From the NCBI GenBank assembly GCA_003952965.2, contig CM025851.1, forward strand, positions 1,385,501-1,449,500: a DNA stretch of 64,000 bases. The letters are read 5' to 3'. Below, in pieces: positions 23,501 through 36,400 of the stretch. Positions within the stretch are counted from its first letter, which is position 1. Each line of letters begins with the position of its first letter. This DNA comes from Morella rubra. Taxonomy: Eukaryota; Streptophyta; Magnoliopsida; Fagales; Myricaceae. The notes below the pieces were generated by a model, which was not told the origin of the DNA, did no database searches, and saw only the letters and a program-made list of their open reading frames with translations. Both the position numbers and the translations under genes were made by a program.

Positions 23501-26500
23501 CCCAAAAGTAACTCTGTAAAAACAGAGGGTGACTTTCTTTGTCAGCTATCTATTTCTGACCTTTTTGCATTCCTGCTTCTACCAAACAAATCATTATCAA
23601 AAATTTCCCAGGAAAAAAAGGTTCCCAGAATAGAGAAAATTCGGGGTGGAATTATTCTCTTGGCAACTCACTTCCTTCCATTTCTTCCAAAGAAGCCAAG
23701 AAAAAGAAAGAACCGATTCGGCAACCTGAGCTCTCCACAACTCTTTCAGGCTACGAACCGATTTGATTCTTTCCTCACGTTGGCAGCGGTTAGGCCCATA
23801 TTTTGTTTTTTAAATCAACTATAAGAATAAATATAAAGTTCGTCTATGAAAGTCAAATTAATATGTATAGAAAATTATCCTTTTATAAAGTTGTTCCTTG
23901 CAGATTGACTTGGGATATCACCAGTACAATCCTCCATAACTCTCCATTGCGACTTCAATGGTACGTGTAAAAAATTGAAGGTTTTACCTGCGTTTGCATT
24001 CTACAAGTAGTAATGTGCTCTTCATTTACTCAAAAGTCCGTTGGTGGGTCACGAGATTGATAACCAGTTTTTGTTTTACTTCCTTCAAAAAAATTGACAT
24101 TGTACAAATAAGTAGGAGAAATTTGAATTTTAGCTAAGCTTTTCAATCACACGTATAAAAAAATAATTGCATTCTAAAGGCTCACGGCTATTTCGAAGTA
24201 ATGGTTCGCATTTTCCAAGAAAAAAAAAAACCCAGTTGTGGATCTCTAAACGACAGGCCAATTGAAGAGCATTCACTACAAGTCAGAACCGGTTTCTTGG
24301 AAAATATTTCCCACAGTTCACAGACAGACGACGGAAGTAGAATCTCAGGTGTCCCCATTTCTCAGTGTAAATGACGTGTCCGGAACAAAAATGGACAAGA
24401 GGAAGTGGCTCTCTGACGTCGGCACAGAAATTGGGACAACAAAGCATTGCGAGGATAAGATATTGAGAGTGAAATATAGGATGCGTACAGGTTAAAATAT
24501 CTCGTGGTCTCCTAAAAGGCAAAAATATCGGAGACAATTAGCACCACCTCCTAATTGTGTGCTCGTAGTCCACGAGAGACAACCACCATTTGTATTTTGC
24601 TGATCAGACTCTCCTCGCCCCCTCAAGAGCCTCCTAACTCTTGTGGACTTGGTGGCCTCCCCACTGTATTAGCTTTTGCTCAAGACCAAACCAAAATTCT
24701 TAAAAGACTTGCGTCTTGCGAGACTTTCTCAAACCACAACCTAAGGCGCGAGTGGGGAAGAATCATGAATGGCTTTTAATTAGTTTATAATTTCTCATAT
24801 ATTCGACCACTTGCTTGGTCGGCGTATTTTGCTTATATTATAACCGTTAGGAGCTAGAGGATAGGTTAAGGGATTACCTAACCAATCGTTTGCACGCAAA
24901 TTGAGCAATTAAAAAAAAAAATCTCCGATTGGATATATAGAGTCTCCTCAATTTTTCCAAACGAAACGTTAAGCAATAAGTCCTTCATCATGTGCTGCAC
25001 GAATTGTCGAGAAAATACAAAACCCCATATACTACACAAAACATGTCCTTCTACTTATAAACTATTATCACCGTCCCATGTTATGTAGAGAGAGAGAAAG
25101 GAGAATTAGAGGTTGGGTATGAAGTGGCACATTCGCAATTATTGTAACGTGAATTACAATCATTTCATTATATATACACATCAGATATAAGGAAACCGTT
25201 AGGTTCTAAGGTGGATCATATCAACTATAAGTGATTAAAAAAAAAACTACATCAACTATAAGAGTTATATAGTTTGGAATCCGACCTTATTTTATGTGCA
25301 TTATTGGACATAAAAAGCGGAGCTCACTAACGTGAAAAGGAAGATGTGATTGGGACTGGGGCACCTCCTTTGACAAAAAGTGTTGTGTGATGCTAGGATG
25401 CCTAGCTCAAACGAAGGAAAATATATTCGCCACTTGAATTATAAAATTGCCAATTTGGTACGGGTGATAGTTGGGATCCATATTAATTATTATTATTATT
25501 ATTATTATTTTGTGGTTCGTCAAGTTTTGGAATAATCAGGCTGTAATTAGCATATCATTTATGTCGAGTTATTCCAATTCCGCTTAAAGATTCTGAAAGC
25601 ATTGACGGTTTGTCGATATTTGTCTCTTATGATGATAATATTGCATAATGCGCGAAGAATGTGCTCTCACAATTTCCGTACCTTTCATATCTTCCGCCCA
25701 ACTTGTGAATGTTTTAATTTTTAAGTGATCAGAAGGTGAAACAATTACGAAAATAATCAAAAATAATTCATAACACGCTTCGTTGATAATGACGTGCTTA
25801 TTGTTATTGTTCATCCATGAGGAGTAAAAAAAGAAAGAAGGAAAGAAACATAAATCGAAGACTAGCATGAAAATAACGATAACGACTATCACACGTACTA
25901 TGTATGTGACAACGTGTCGTATTCACAAAAACAAAAAAGACAAAAAATAAATAAAAAACAAAGAAAAAACATAGCATCGAGGCTATCGCTACCTAAGCGT
26001 AGTCTTTTAACACAGCCATCCTAAGCAGTCCAGCTGTGAAGACACATATCATCACGATAACGTATCCTGCGGTATGAGGTCGTGCCACCTAGCACTGGGT
26101 CCCCCTCGTTAGACCAACGCGTTGGCAATTTGCATCAATGCTGACGCCTCTTCATTTTCCATCTTTCTTTGGTCAATTTTTTTTCGGTGAGATATTTACT
26201 TTTGGTGGTGTTTAGTAGAATCAAAATACTTACTTTCTAAAAATAAAAATAAAAAATAAAATTTTTTATAACCAAACAACAAAATATTAAATGTTTCACG
26301 TAAATTCTAACACATTTTAATACCAGTTTAATATTTTTTTTATCAACTTTTTCGTTTTCTTACTTTTTAACATACTTCATTAAAAATTCCACTAATTTTT
26401 ACAAATTCCTATAAAATTAAACTCTCAAAAATGTCCTTTGAAAAAAGCACAAAATTCTTAAAAAATATTATTGACAAATATTAATTTTTCACTAAATCTT

Positions 26501-28267
26501 TAAAAATTCAATAAAAACAAATTAAACTCTCCAAATTTTCACGCCTCAAATATTTTAATTCTTCTATCTATTTTTTTTTTCATCTTACACAAAAAGGATT
26601 CGAAATTCCTCCTAGAATATAAAATCAATTATGAGAGTACAAATTGCAATTGATGTACTCGCGAGGGGAAGATCAAATGTTTTTTGTCTGATACGAAGAA
26701 GTCAAAGAATGCAATTTCTGAATATGTGTCATTGTGTTTCACTATCAGGATTTTCAAATTTCCTCTAATAGCTTCCACTTAATGCCATAATTAAACAGCC
26801 CCCCGACTGTCCATAGGTGTAGTTCCTACTGTGTACTTTGCTTCCACTACCATTTGTACTCGCCCACTCTCCTCTTCTCAAATAAGACAAAACTTTTCTA
26901 TAATTTTTTATCCGTATTTTGCAATATTTACCCTCTTATTTTATTTTATCTTTTTAATACAAAAAAAAAAACTGTAATAAAATCATCAAAGTATTTGATC
27001 TATTTTTTAATCAAACTTGATTTTTATTCTAGTCCTTTAGAGCTGTGGCTCAACTAGAAAATATACTTTAGCATGTAAAAAAATTTTATATTTCAAAATT
27101 TTAGAATTTTTTTATTAAAGTTTTTTGAAAATGTGTAGATATTATAAGTTGAAAAAATATTATAATTAAATTCTATTGAGTTTGTAAAAAAATTTAGATA
27201 AAATGAATTGATGCAGATTTATTAAAATATAGTTTTATTTATAGGTAAAAAAAATTTAATTAAAACGAGAGAATTTTTGACGTTGACGAACTTCATCCGG
27301 ACCTTGTGTAGTCTGACTTTTGGACTTTTGTTCCAAGTAGCAAACCACGTCGTTTTCGCATTTCTTGAATAAGCAAAGGTAATTTGGGCAGCGGGACATT
27401 AAATTATGGGCTCAATCTTTTTTATTTTTATTTTTTATTGTTGCAGTTTTCTTTTACCGTTAAAAAACTCGGAAAAATAAATACCAATCCCAGACAGTAT
27501 CTGGTGCGGTAAACTCACTAGCGGCTTATACCCAATCCACCCTATCATACCTCGCCACGTTGCCCACACTCACTACAATTTCCAATTATTGACTTAAATT
27601 TCAATTTTCATCCGCCCTCGTTTTGTTCCTTTCAGGCTTTCCCTTCCGCACTTTCCCTTATTCAGTAGCAGAGAGTGGTGTGCGAAAAGCAAAATGGAGA
27701 GTGGAGTTAAAATATCGGGGTATACAGCATTTTTCTCTGAATTTCGTTTGCTCAATGATGACGTCTGATTGGGTGCACCAGTGGAGTTTGTCGTTTCCTC
27801 TTTATCTTTTTCGCTCTTCTCCAGTCCCCCTCTGCTCCTTTCTTATCGCACCCCCAAACCCCTCCCCCACTGTTTTTTTGAGGCGCATAAGAGACCTTAA
27901 CTAGGGTCTGATCCAATCCCCCTGTAACTGTTTCTCAACGGTCGCCGTCGGATTCTCGCCCGGCGATCCCCAGCCTGCGATCTCTCTCGTACCATGTGGA
28001 TCTTGTTCGGACCTCGTTTCTCTATCGCTCCCTGGTTGAGAAACCGTTTCGGCTTTCCCGAGTTTCGCTTCGCTCGTGTCTGTTCTTCCTTCGTATATGA
28101 CGCACGGAGCTTAGCGAGTTGGTCTTGAACTTTCGGGTTTTGTTTTTCCAGAGTTGATTTCGAAGCTGTCGAAGCTTCTGCGGCGATATTGTTTGGCTTT
28201 ATTGAGGTTCTCGAGTGTGGAAGGTGTTTTCTTGTTTCGGAGGGTATTTCGGGGAGTTCTGACAGCG
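20515..28267. other. Long intergenic region upstream of COI1, first copy
   Basis: After the 3' UTR of the uncharacterised gene, about 7.7 kb holds no gene that I can support. It contains minus-strand ORF fragments at 21946-22431, a GAA tract near 22634-22656, an AG tract near 23018-23031, a TTA tract near 25487-25508 and strongly AT-rich stretches at 26210-26560 and 27060-27260. The last 400 bases before COI1 are GC- and pyrimidine-rich and probably form its promoter and 5' UTR. It is repeated at 44857-52609. Confidence 0.65.
21946..22431 (-). pseudogene. Unidentified coding-like remnant on minus strand
   Basis: Three overlapping minus-strand frames look more protein-like than chance: MKTQKISNPTARGKALGTYG (from 22431), then a shifted frame with NGALEMVLFDPIDRTIYVTT, then a frame containing LDRDRKFTYSWRLPDDRRDR near 22020-21960. 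Reading would need frame changes, which suggests a decayed gene or a multi-exon gene I cannot resolve. I do not recognise the family. A copy is at 46288-46773. Confidence 0.25.
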
Positions 28268-29196
28268 ATGGAGGATGAGAAGGTGACCAAAGTGAGCTCG
28301 GCAGTGTCAGACGTGGTTCTCGGTTGCGTGATGCCGTATATCCTCGACCCCAAGGACCGGGACGCGGCGTCTTTAGTGTGCCGGCGGTGGTACGAGCTGG
28401 ACGCGCTCACGCGGAAGCACGTGACGATCGCGCTGTGCTACACTACGAGCCCCGATCGGCTGCGCCGGAGGTTCCGGCACCTTGAGTCGCTGAAGCTGAA
28501 GGGTAAGCCGAGGGCCGCTATGTTCAATCTGATTCCCGAGGATTGGGGAGGCTATGTCACTCCCTGGGTCACTGAGATCGCCGAATCTTTCAATTGCTTG
28601 AGGTCGCTTCATTTCCGGCGAATGATTGTGAGGGACTCCGATCTCGAGCTTCTTGCTCGGTCTCGCGGGCGCGTGCTCCAAGCACTCAAGCTCGATAAGT
28701 GCTCTGGCTTCTCCACGGATGGTCTCTTGCACATCGGTCGGTCCTGCAGGTACGTGTGTTTCATCTGTGATAATTCTAGTTGTATTCTTGTTGATTTGTA
28801 TTGGATACTCGTTTTACTGGAGGCTATAATTTGATTATAGTAAATTTGAGGTAGGTAAAGAGGATTGATTATTAGCTGATGTTGAATCTGAACAGATTTT
28901 TGGTGCTTTATTCAGTGATAGAAAAACTAGTACTGCTTATTTATCTTTGTGGTTAAGGTTTCTTTGATGAAAATATTTGCTTGAGGACATGGACTAATTT
29001 ATATTCTTCTTTGTGGATTGTGTTGGACACGAGGCTGCATGAGAATGTGATTATAAAAAAGGTGATATCAGTGAATAGACAGATGAACAACATGGTGACG
29101 AATGAGTACTCGCTAACCCGAGGGTTGAAGTTGTTCTAATTATTGTAACTAGAACCTAATGAGTTATGTCCTAGACTGCATGGAGTGATTGAACAA
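28268..29196 (+). CDS. COI1: COI1 exon 1 and part of intron 1, truncated at the gap (first copy)
   Basis: ATG at 28268 opens exon 1 (28268-28749, 160 codons plus two bases), identical to the first exon of the complete COI1 at 52610. The GT donor follows at 28750. Intron sequence runs to 29196, where the N run starts. Exons 2 and 3 are absent from this copy. The 870-base gap is too short to hold the 0.9 kb of missing intron plus the 1.9 kb exon 2-3 span. If the duplication is an assembly artefact, this is the same gene as 52610-56324. Confidence 0.9.
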
Positions 29197-30066
29197 NNNN
29201 NNNNNNNNNNNNNNNNNNNNNNNNNNNNNNNNNNNNNNNNNNNNNNNNNNNNNNNNNNNNNNNNNNNNNNNNNNNNNNNNNNNNNNNNNNNNNNNNNNNN
29301 NNNNNNNNNNNNNNNNNNNNNNNNNNNNNNNNNNNNNNNNNNNNNNNNNNNNNNNNNNNNNNNNNNNNNNNNNNNNNNNNNNNNNNNNNNNNNNNNNNNN
29401 NNNNNNNNNNNNNNNNNNNNNNNNNNNNNNNNNNNNNNNNNNNNNNNNNNNNNNNNNNNNNNNNNNNNNNNNNNNNNNNNNNNNNNNNNNNNNNNNNNNN
29501 NNNNNNNNNNNNNNNNNNNNNNNNNNNNNNNNNNNNNNNNNNNNNNNNNNNNNNNNNNNNNNNNNNNNNNNNNNNNNNNNNNNNNNNNNNNNNNNNNNNN
29601 NNNNNNNNNNNNNNNNNNNNNNNNNNNNNNNNNNNNNNNNNNNNNNNNNNNNNNNNNNNNNNNNNNNNNNNNNNNNNNNNNNNNNNNNNNNNNNNNNNNN
29701 NNNNNNNNNNNNNNNNNNNNNNNNNNNNNNNNNNNNNNNNNNNNNNNNNNNNNNNNNNNNNNNNNNNNNNNNNNNNNNNNNNNNNNNNNNNNNNNNNNNN
29801 NNNNNNNNNNNNNNNNNNNNNNNNNNNNNNNNNNNNNNNNNNNNNNNNNNNNNNNNNNNNNNNNNNNNNNNNNNNNNNNNNNNNNNNNNNNNNNNNNNNN
29901 NNNNNNNNNNNNNNNNNNNNNNNNNNNNNNNNNNNNNNNNNNNNNNNNNNNNNNNNNNNNNNNNNNNNNNNNNNNNNNNNNNNNNNNNNNNNNNNNNNNN
30001 NNNNNNNNNNNNNNNNNNNNNNNNNNNNNNNNNNNNNNNNNNNNNNNNNNNNNNNNNNNNNNNNNN
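29197..30066. other. Assembly gap of 870 N
   Basis: The bases from 29197 to 30066 are all N. The left flank is COI1 intron 1 and the right flank is PXN intron 5. Reading frames that cross it are artefacts. Confidence 1.
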
Positions 30067-30098
30067 TTGGTCTTTGATTAAAATTTTTTGCCTAGCAG

Positions 30099-32114
30099 AC
30101 TCATAGAAAAATCGCAAAGAAGTCCCAGCCTGGTCAGGCTCTGTCAGTAACTCCAGATGAAACAATTCTCGCTGCAAGCGAGCTTCCTCCTCCCTTTGGA
30201 ACTAGCCATGCGGTAGGTACAATCAATTTTTCTATTCTGCTTTCCCTCTTTTCAAGGGATAGATGAAATTGGGGCTCAAAACCAGTACAAGATGCACAAA
30301 ATCATTCATGTTCGTGTTTCACCTAGATGAATCATAATCATGCTCTGGTGATGGATTTATTTTTATTTTTTTTCAAATCTCCTGTGAAGGATTTGCTATA
30401 AGGACAAGGAAGTTTGCAGGGTGTGTCTTACGTTTGTGATGGATTGATAGATTTTATTTTGATCATTCTTGCTGTCAGCTTGTGTATTGACCTATTTTTC
30501 CCGTGATGTGGGCTACAATGCTGTCGATTTTGTAATCTAATGAGGAGCATTCACAGATTCAAGAAGTCTACAATGAAGCTGGAGTTCGGGGTTTCTGGAA
30601 AGGTGTATTCCCAACGTTGATCATGGTACGTGTGAAGTGACTCTTATATGTGCTAAGTGACATCAGTAATTCTACCTGATATTGATTGCAGGTGAGCAAT
30701 CCTTCCATGCAATTCATGCTGTATGAAACCATGTTGAAAAAGCTGAAGAAAAGACGTGGTTTAAGCACAAAGGGTAACATTGGTGTGACCGCTTTAGAGG
30801 TTTGGATTTGTTTGACATTCTCTGCTATTTCAGCAGCACAGTGCCATCTATTGGTTTTTATTTTGGCATTTCATTCTACTGCTTGAAATATGAACATATT
30901 CCTTCCTCCCCTTTCAAATGTTGCTTTTTGAGCTAACTGATGAGATGCCTGATGTTGGTAGATATTTCTTCTTGGAGCTTTCGCGAAACTTGGAGCTACT
31001 GTTGTGACCTATCCTCTTTTAGTTGTTAAGGTATATGAATCAGCTTCTAGAAATTATACAGTGAATGGACCTAAGTCACAACTTGTATGGATTTCAATTG
31101 AATTCAGCAAATATTGTTTTGCACAATGCTTTCCAACTTCAGCCCCTCGAGCTTTGATTGAAATGTCTTAATTTTTTATGCATTTCTAATTTTTAACGCT
31201 TAAGCAGTTATTTGGTTCCTCTGAAGCATCATCCCCTTCCATTTTTAACTTTTTACCAAAGTGCTGGTTTTGGTTGGCGGAGACGTGAGTTGTTTAAGTA
31301 AATAGATAGGGTAAATCTTGCCAATATGAGTACTTAGTTTAAAAGGGGCAGAACTGGAAAGGGAAGATATTGCATGCATCCATTGGCCGTCCAAATTGAA
31401 TATGAAATCAGGAATACTACCCTTGATTTATATCCGTGCTTTGGTTGAAATAACCTTAAAAATTTATAGAATACTTGCAAATTATTAGATTAATTTCCAA
31501 TGATTTGTCAGTGTCCTTTTGGTTCCATATTTGATACTCTTGCTACTGCAGTCAAGGCTTCAAGTGAAACAGGTTTCTACTGGAGATAAAAGGCATCATT
31601 ATAAAGGTTTGAACTATTTCTTATGTTCTTCACTCGACCCCTATAATCTGAAAATTTCAATTCCTTCTGTTGTATGTTGTATCTGCGGCATCATCCTGTC
31701 TACGATAGACACGAAAGGGTATATAGCCCGTCACTGCTTTGAAATAGTAGCTATTGGTTGGATATACTACAGCAGAACACTATTTAATTATTTATCCCCA
31801 ACGCATTGATTTCTCTAAGAAAAAAAGCGAAGCATCTCATTTCCTCATTTCTGTCGGTGTTCTGTTCAATAGAGTTTGTGCGGGTTTGACATTGCATTTC
31901 TTTCTTACCCTTCGATGCAGGAACGTTGGATGCAATTCTAAAGATGATCCGCTACGAAGGCTTCTATGGCTTTTACAAAGGGATGAGTACAAAAATTGTG
32001 CAGAGTGTTCTTGCTGCTGCTGTTCTGTTCATGATTAAGGAAGAGCTTGTGAAGGGTGCTCGGCTCTTGCTTACTAAAGATGCCGCTAACTCAGTCAAAT
32101 CAAAGCCTCGATGA
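30099..32114 (+). CDS. PXN: PXN exons 6-11, truncated at the gap (second copy)
   Basis: Exons 30099-30212, 30557-30625, 30692-30799, 30962-31030, 31552-31606 and 31921-32114 are identical to PXN exons 6-11 of the complete gene. Exons 1-5, encoding the first 140 residues and the first two carrier signatures, are missing because the contig starts in intron 5. As it stands this could not encode a working carrier. It is probably the same gene seen twice. Confidence 0.9.
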
Positions 32115-33286
32115 TTCATCCTCCTCTCAATTCTTCCTTCTCCTTTTTACAATCTCATTGAGGCGTCACTTGGATATATGTTTTGTTTCAAGTGCATGCC
32201 AAATAAAAGATATGTAAGAGGATATAATTGGAAATAATATATAGTTATGATGTTGTTATGGTTATATTCATTTAGGTCCTAGCTAAACGACTCTTTTCCA
32301 ACTTGCCTCAGAAATGCTTTCCTTGCCGTGGAAGACGTTTTTATTTTTAAGGCTCTGTTTCAACTTAAATTTATTTATAATGTAAAAGTGAATTTTATTT
32401 AGTGAAGTATTCTAATTTTCAGTATTTGATTTCTACCATAGAACATATTTCTTGAAAGTACTTTTCAATATTTGATTTTTCTATTATGTCTTATAATCAG
32501 TAAACTTGATTCTTAAATATCATTTTAAGATGAAATGTTATTTTCTCTATAATGTAAATCAGTAAACTTGATTCTTAATATTATTTTAAGACTATTGAAA
32601 ATAACATATGTAATTAATGGAATTACATATTTCTCATAAAAAATATTTTTAAAAAATAAAAAATTTATTTTATTAAAAAAAATCTTTTAAACAATAAAGC
32701 ACATAAAATTTTGAATATATTAAAGTTGAGAGGGCTAGCTTCATATTATTTTGGCATTTCATATTTTAATATTTTATCTGGTGTGCTTATTTGGAACATA
32801 TTAAGATAGCGTGATATAGTTTTCATTCTCAAATTTAAAAATATTAATTGGCATTAGCATTAAAGACTTGCCAAGGGGCAAATTGAGTTTTTTGGTCCAA
32901 GGGACAAACATTGTTAATTATACATTTTTTCTAATTAACATTATTGATTATACATACTACCAATGTATTCAACCTCTCATTTTTTTTTTCTAAGCGTATT
33001 CAACCTCACATAAATTGGCGAAGTACCAGCAGCAGCTGCTAGATGATTGATGCATACCAATCACTGGTTGATCCCTCGATTAGACGGCCGGATTTATGGA
33101 CAACTTTTCCTCTTTATTGTGTTCTGGTAAACTTTCCCCCTTCGTGGCGATCAAACGGCCGGATTGTTCATTTTGCTTCTTTTCTTTTTGTCATCGGTTT
33201 TATCTATTCTCGGTTTTTTTTTTTCTAATCTTTTATCTATTTTCGTTTACCAAAACAGGCTCCGCCTCTTCGGTCAACCCCCGGGG

Positions 33287-33298
33287 CCTGGGCCCAGG
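33287..33298. promoter_or_regulatory. Palindromic site-II-type motif upstream of SPC25 (second copy)
   Basis: The same CCTGGGCCCAGG palindrome as in the first copy, about 195 bases before the start codon. Confidence 0.4.
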
Positions 33299-33490
33299 AC
33301 ACGAGCGTCCGTTCGTTACTGTGTCCAAGCAATTGCATTGAGCACACGGCGTAGGATAGAAAACATTTCCTCATTTATAAGCGCTCTTCAAGCGCACATG
33401 TATTCAGTACTCGGAACAAGGCTCAGCTCCCACTGCCCTTCCCGTTCTCTGCCATTTCTCACGCAACAGCGCAATCAGTCCCTCTAGAAA

Positions 33491-36400
33491 ATGCAAGAAA
33501 AGAAACCGGAGAAGGGCGCCAAAAACGCTAAGAAGGCCAACCTCTTAGACCACCACTCCATCAAGCACATCCTTGACGAGTCCGTCTCCGAGGTAAATCA
33601 CAAAAAGTGAAAAAGGGTAAAAACCCTAACTCACGCTTTCTTCTAGTAGATCCATCATCTCATTCTTCTTTTGTTTCGTCTGTCTATTTTGTTTTCGTAA
33701 TTTTGTTTCCAATTTTCTTTATAGATCGTGACGAGTCGTGGATATGTGGAAGACGTGAGAATGAGTAATATTAGATTGGTAATGGGAACCATCATAATTA
33801 TCATAGCCCTGGTTGCTCAGTTTTACAAAAAGAAGTTTCCGGAGAACAGGAACTTTCTTATCGGCTGCATCTTATTATATCCTTTTTCCTTACCTTTTTT
33901 TTTTTTGGCGTGGACTATAGTCTCTATTTCCTTGAAATTCTTTTGGATTGGTAAATTCGTCTGGTTTCGGAGGACATGTCTAAAGGAGGAAGTTAGGGCT
34001 TTCGGTTCGGGTTTCAAATGTGTAGCTTATATTGAAAATGTGCCGGTTTGCTGTTCTATTTCCGTTTAATTGATGAGAAATGCGCTTGGTTGCTGAGCAT
34101 ATAAATTTGCTCAGTGCTGTGTGCGGTGGAAAATGGTTATCAAGAAATTTCACCGTTTGGGACCTCTACTAACACGTATTGACTGACTCCGAGTTGGCAT
34201 AGATACAAGCAATATCTGATATATGATTGCAGACTTCAATTACCTGTTTTTCTCATTTTCTAATCCTTTTACATTAACGGAAGGGTATGGCATGTATGGC
34301 ATTTTAGTCAACTTTGAAGTTTGTTTGATCTTTGACTCTGGCAAGTATATAGTCTTCAATGGGTTACTGCAGCTGATCATCTACACAAAGGAGAAGAATG
34401 CAATTCTGTTTACCTATCCTCCTGTGGTAAGATCTCTTTCTCTATGGACACCTAGCAATTCTTCTAGATACTGAGTTTGTACTAAGACAAAATTCTGTTT
34501 GTATATAAAGAAAAGAAAAGCTTCTAGTGATAAATGTGCTAGTGCCCGTTTGATTAACAAAGACTGCTAGAGAGGATTTATGTGTACACCTGATAAGCTC
34601 ATCTGTGCTTTGGCCAATAGACGTGTAGCGTAATGTGAGAGCTATGATAGAGATAGCTGGATTTTTTATTTGTGAAACTTGTTGAATGAGTCAAGGGAAA
34701 TGAGCTTAAAGTCTGGTGCCCTGGATAACCATAATGCATAATTTGTTGGGCGATATTTTAGTATATTACATTGTTTTTTGGAAACCAAAATTCTCTCACC
34801 AATGAGGCAATGTAATTATAAATTTATCATTAGTTTTCTGGGTTATATACAGTCTGCCTTAACCTGCTACATTCAAAACCATCAGTTGTGTAATTTATGA
34901 TTTCTTACCCTTGTAGCATCTCAACCTTAAAAAAGGCCCTGGATTAGACATAGAAGTTTATCATATCTTCTTCTACCAGCTGTCTTGTGTTTCTTCTCTT
35001 TAGTTATGAATGGAGGTCCTTGTTGAGCAGTCATGGTTGGTTTTGAGAATATATGATGACCTGGAGACAGCTCTTAAAATATTCATCTATAGCGTAATTC
35101 TTTCGCACTATTGTAGAATAGTAGAGATTTTGAGTTAGATCGTGGAGTTTCTCTGTGAACCTCTGTTCCTTCAGATGTACCTTTTCTTTGGATACCAGCT
35201 CAGTTATAGGTATGATGGAGGTTAATTTGGTCAGTAGAGTTTGGTAATTTGTGATTATGTGCTCTATGAGCAAGTATAATTAATAGCCATAATGTCCAAT
35301 CTTCCTTCATTGCTGTCATCTGGGGGCCTTGAATTTCTGGTAGGAATCTTTGATTTCGATGGATTAGTTATCCCAACTCTCATGAAGGATCGTTTAGTTA
35401 GGATTGGAAGTAAGAGTAGCCGGATAACTTGGTTCAGTTGAAGGAAAGATAATACAAGAATCTTTAGAATGATGTTGTTGCGCTTATCTGCGAAGCAGAG
35501 TTCCATTGGATACCTCGTGTTTGCAGGGCTTATGACTTCTTTCTCTTTTTTAGTTGAGTTCAACTACCACCAAAAAAGGGAGGTATGGGAGGAAAGAAAA
35601 AAAACTTTTTCCTTTTTCTAAAGTCAACTTAAGATATGATACCCTTGGTGGTGTTCTATTGTCTCTACTACCTTCATGTTCTAATAATCTACTGGTGCTT
35701 CGTGCTTCAAAAGAATATGTTTAAGCAATCTGGGGGCTGTACTTCAAACAATTTGGAAATTGTAGGTATTGTTTATTTACATGATTGAATCTAGTATTTT
35801 AGTTGTTGTTATTGTTTATTTATATAGACCTTTCCATGATGCGTTAATTATCCCTTTTGCCTAGCTTTTGTGGTCTCTTAAAGTTGCCTGTAAGCTCAGA
35901 AATCTTAGTATCCTCTCTCTCTAAAGACAAAGAACTTGTTCTTGATCTGAAGTGAAACAAACGCAAGCCTAACTCTCCAAGCATTTGGTTAGTTAGTAAT
36001 TCATCGGAGTTTTCAATGAACAAAGATCTTCTGTCTTGTTAACTGTATTATAGGACTCCATTGTGTACATTTGAAGTATGTATCAATATTGACTAAGTAA
36101 TATGCTTAGCTTCAGACGATTGAATTTGAAAAGAGTTGTTTTCCATTGTGCTTGCAATTTTTGGGTACAGGGATCCTTTACCAGCACTGGTTTGGTGGTG
36201 TCTTCCAAATTGCCAAGATTTTCTGACATGTACACACTCAGTATAGCAAGTGCGGATCCTAAATCAATTTCGGCCAATCAACCAGTACTGTTTACCAAAA
36301 GTGTTACTCAATGGTCTCTCTCTCTCTCTCTCTCTCTCTAAATACACATATGCATGCCGTGTCTGCCCACATTTTAATTCCATTTCTTTGGTTCTATGTT

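Larger units (their letters stand above)
5734..29196 (+). repeat. First copy of the 23.46-kb direct duplication
   Basis: This segment reappears at 30067-53538 in the same orientation. The offset is 24333 up to 9547 and 24342 from 9761 on. All long reading frames translate identically in both copies, and simple repeats (TC tract, poly-T tracts, TTA tract) have the same lengths. I noticed differences only at 9548-9760. It contains PXN exons 6-11, SPC25, the uncharacterised gene and COI1 exon 1. It ends exactly at the N run. Confidence 0.95.

Noticed and set aside
24262-24495. 77-residue plus frame with MDKRKWLSDVGTEIGTT, resembling part of a MYB-type regulator
   Set aside because: The resemblance is short, no flanking domain is found and an overlapping minus frame is equally open.
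28154-28267. 38-codon N-terminal extension of COI1
   Set aside because: It begins at a TTG, not ATG; COI1 homologues start at MEDEKV-like sequence at 28268.
29164-30177. Long open frames across the N run
   Set aside because: They are created by unknown bases that contain no stops; no real coding evidence.
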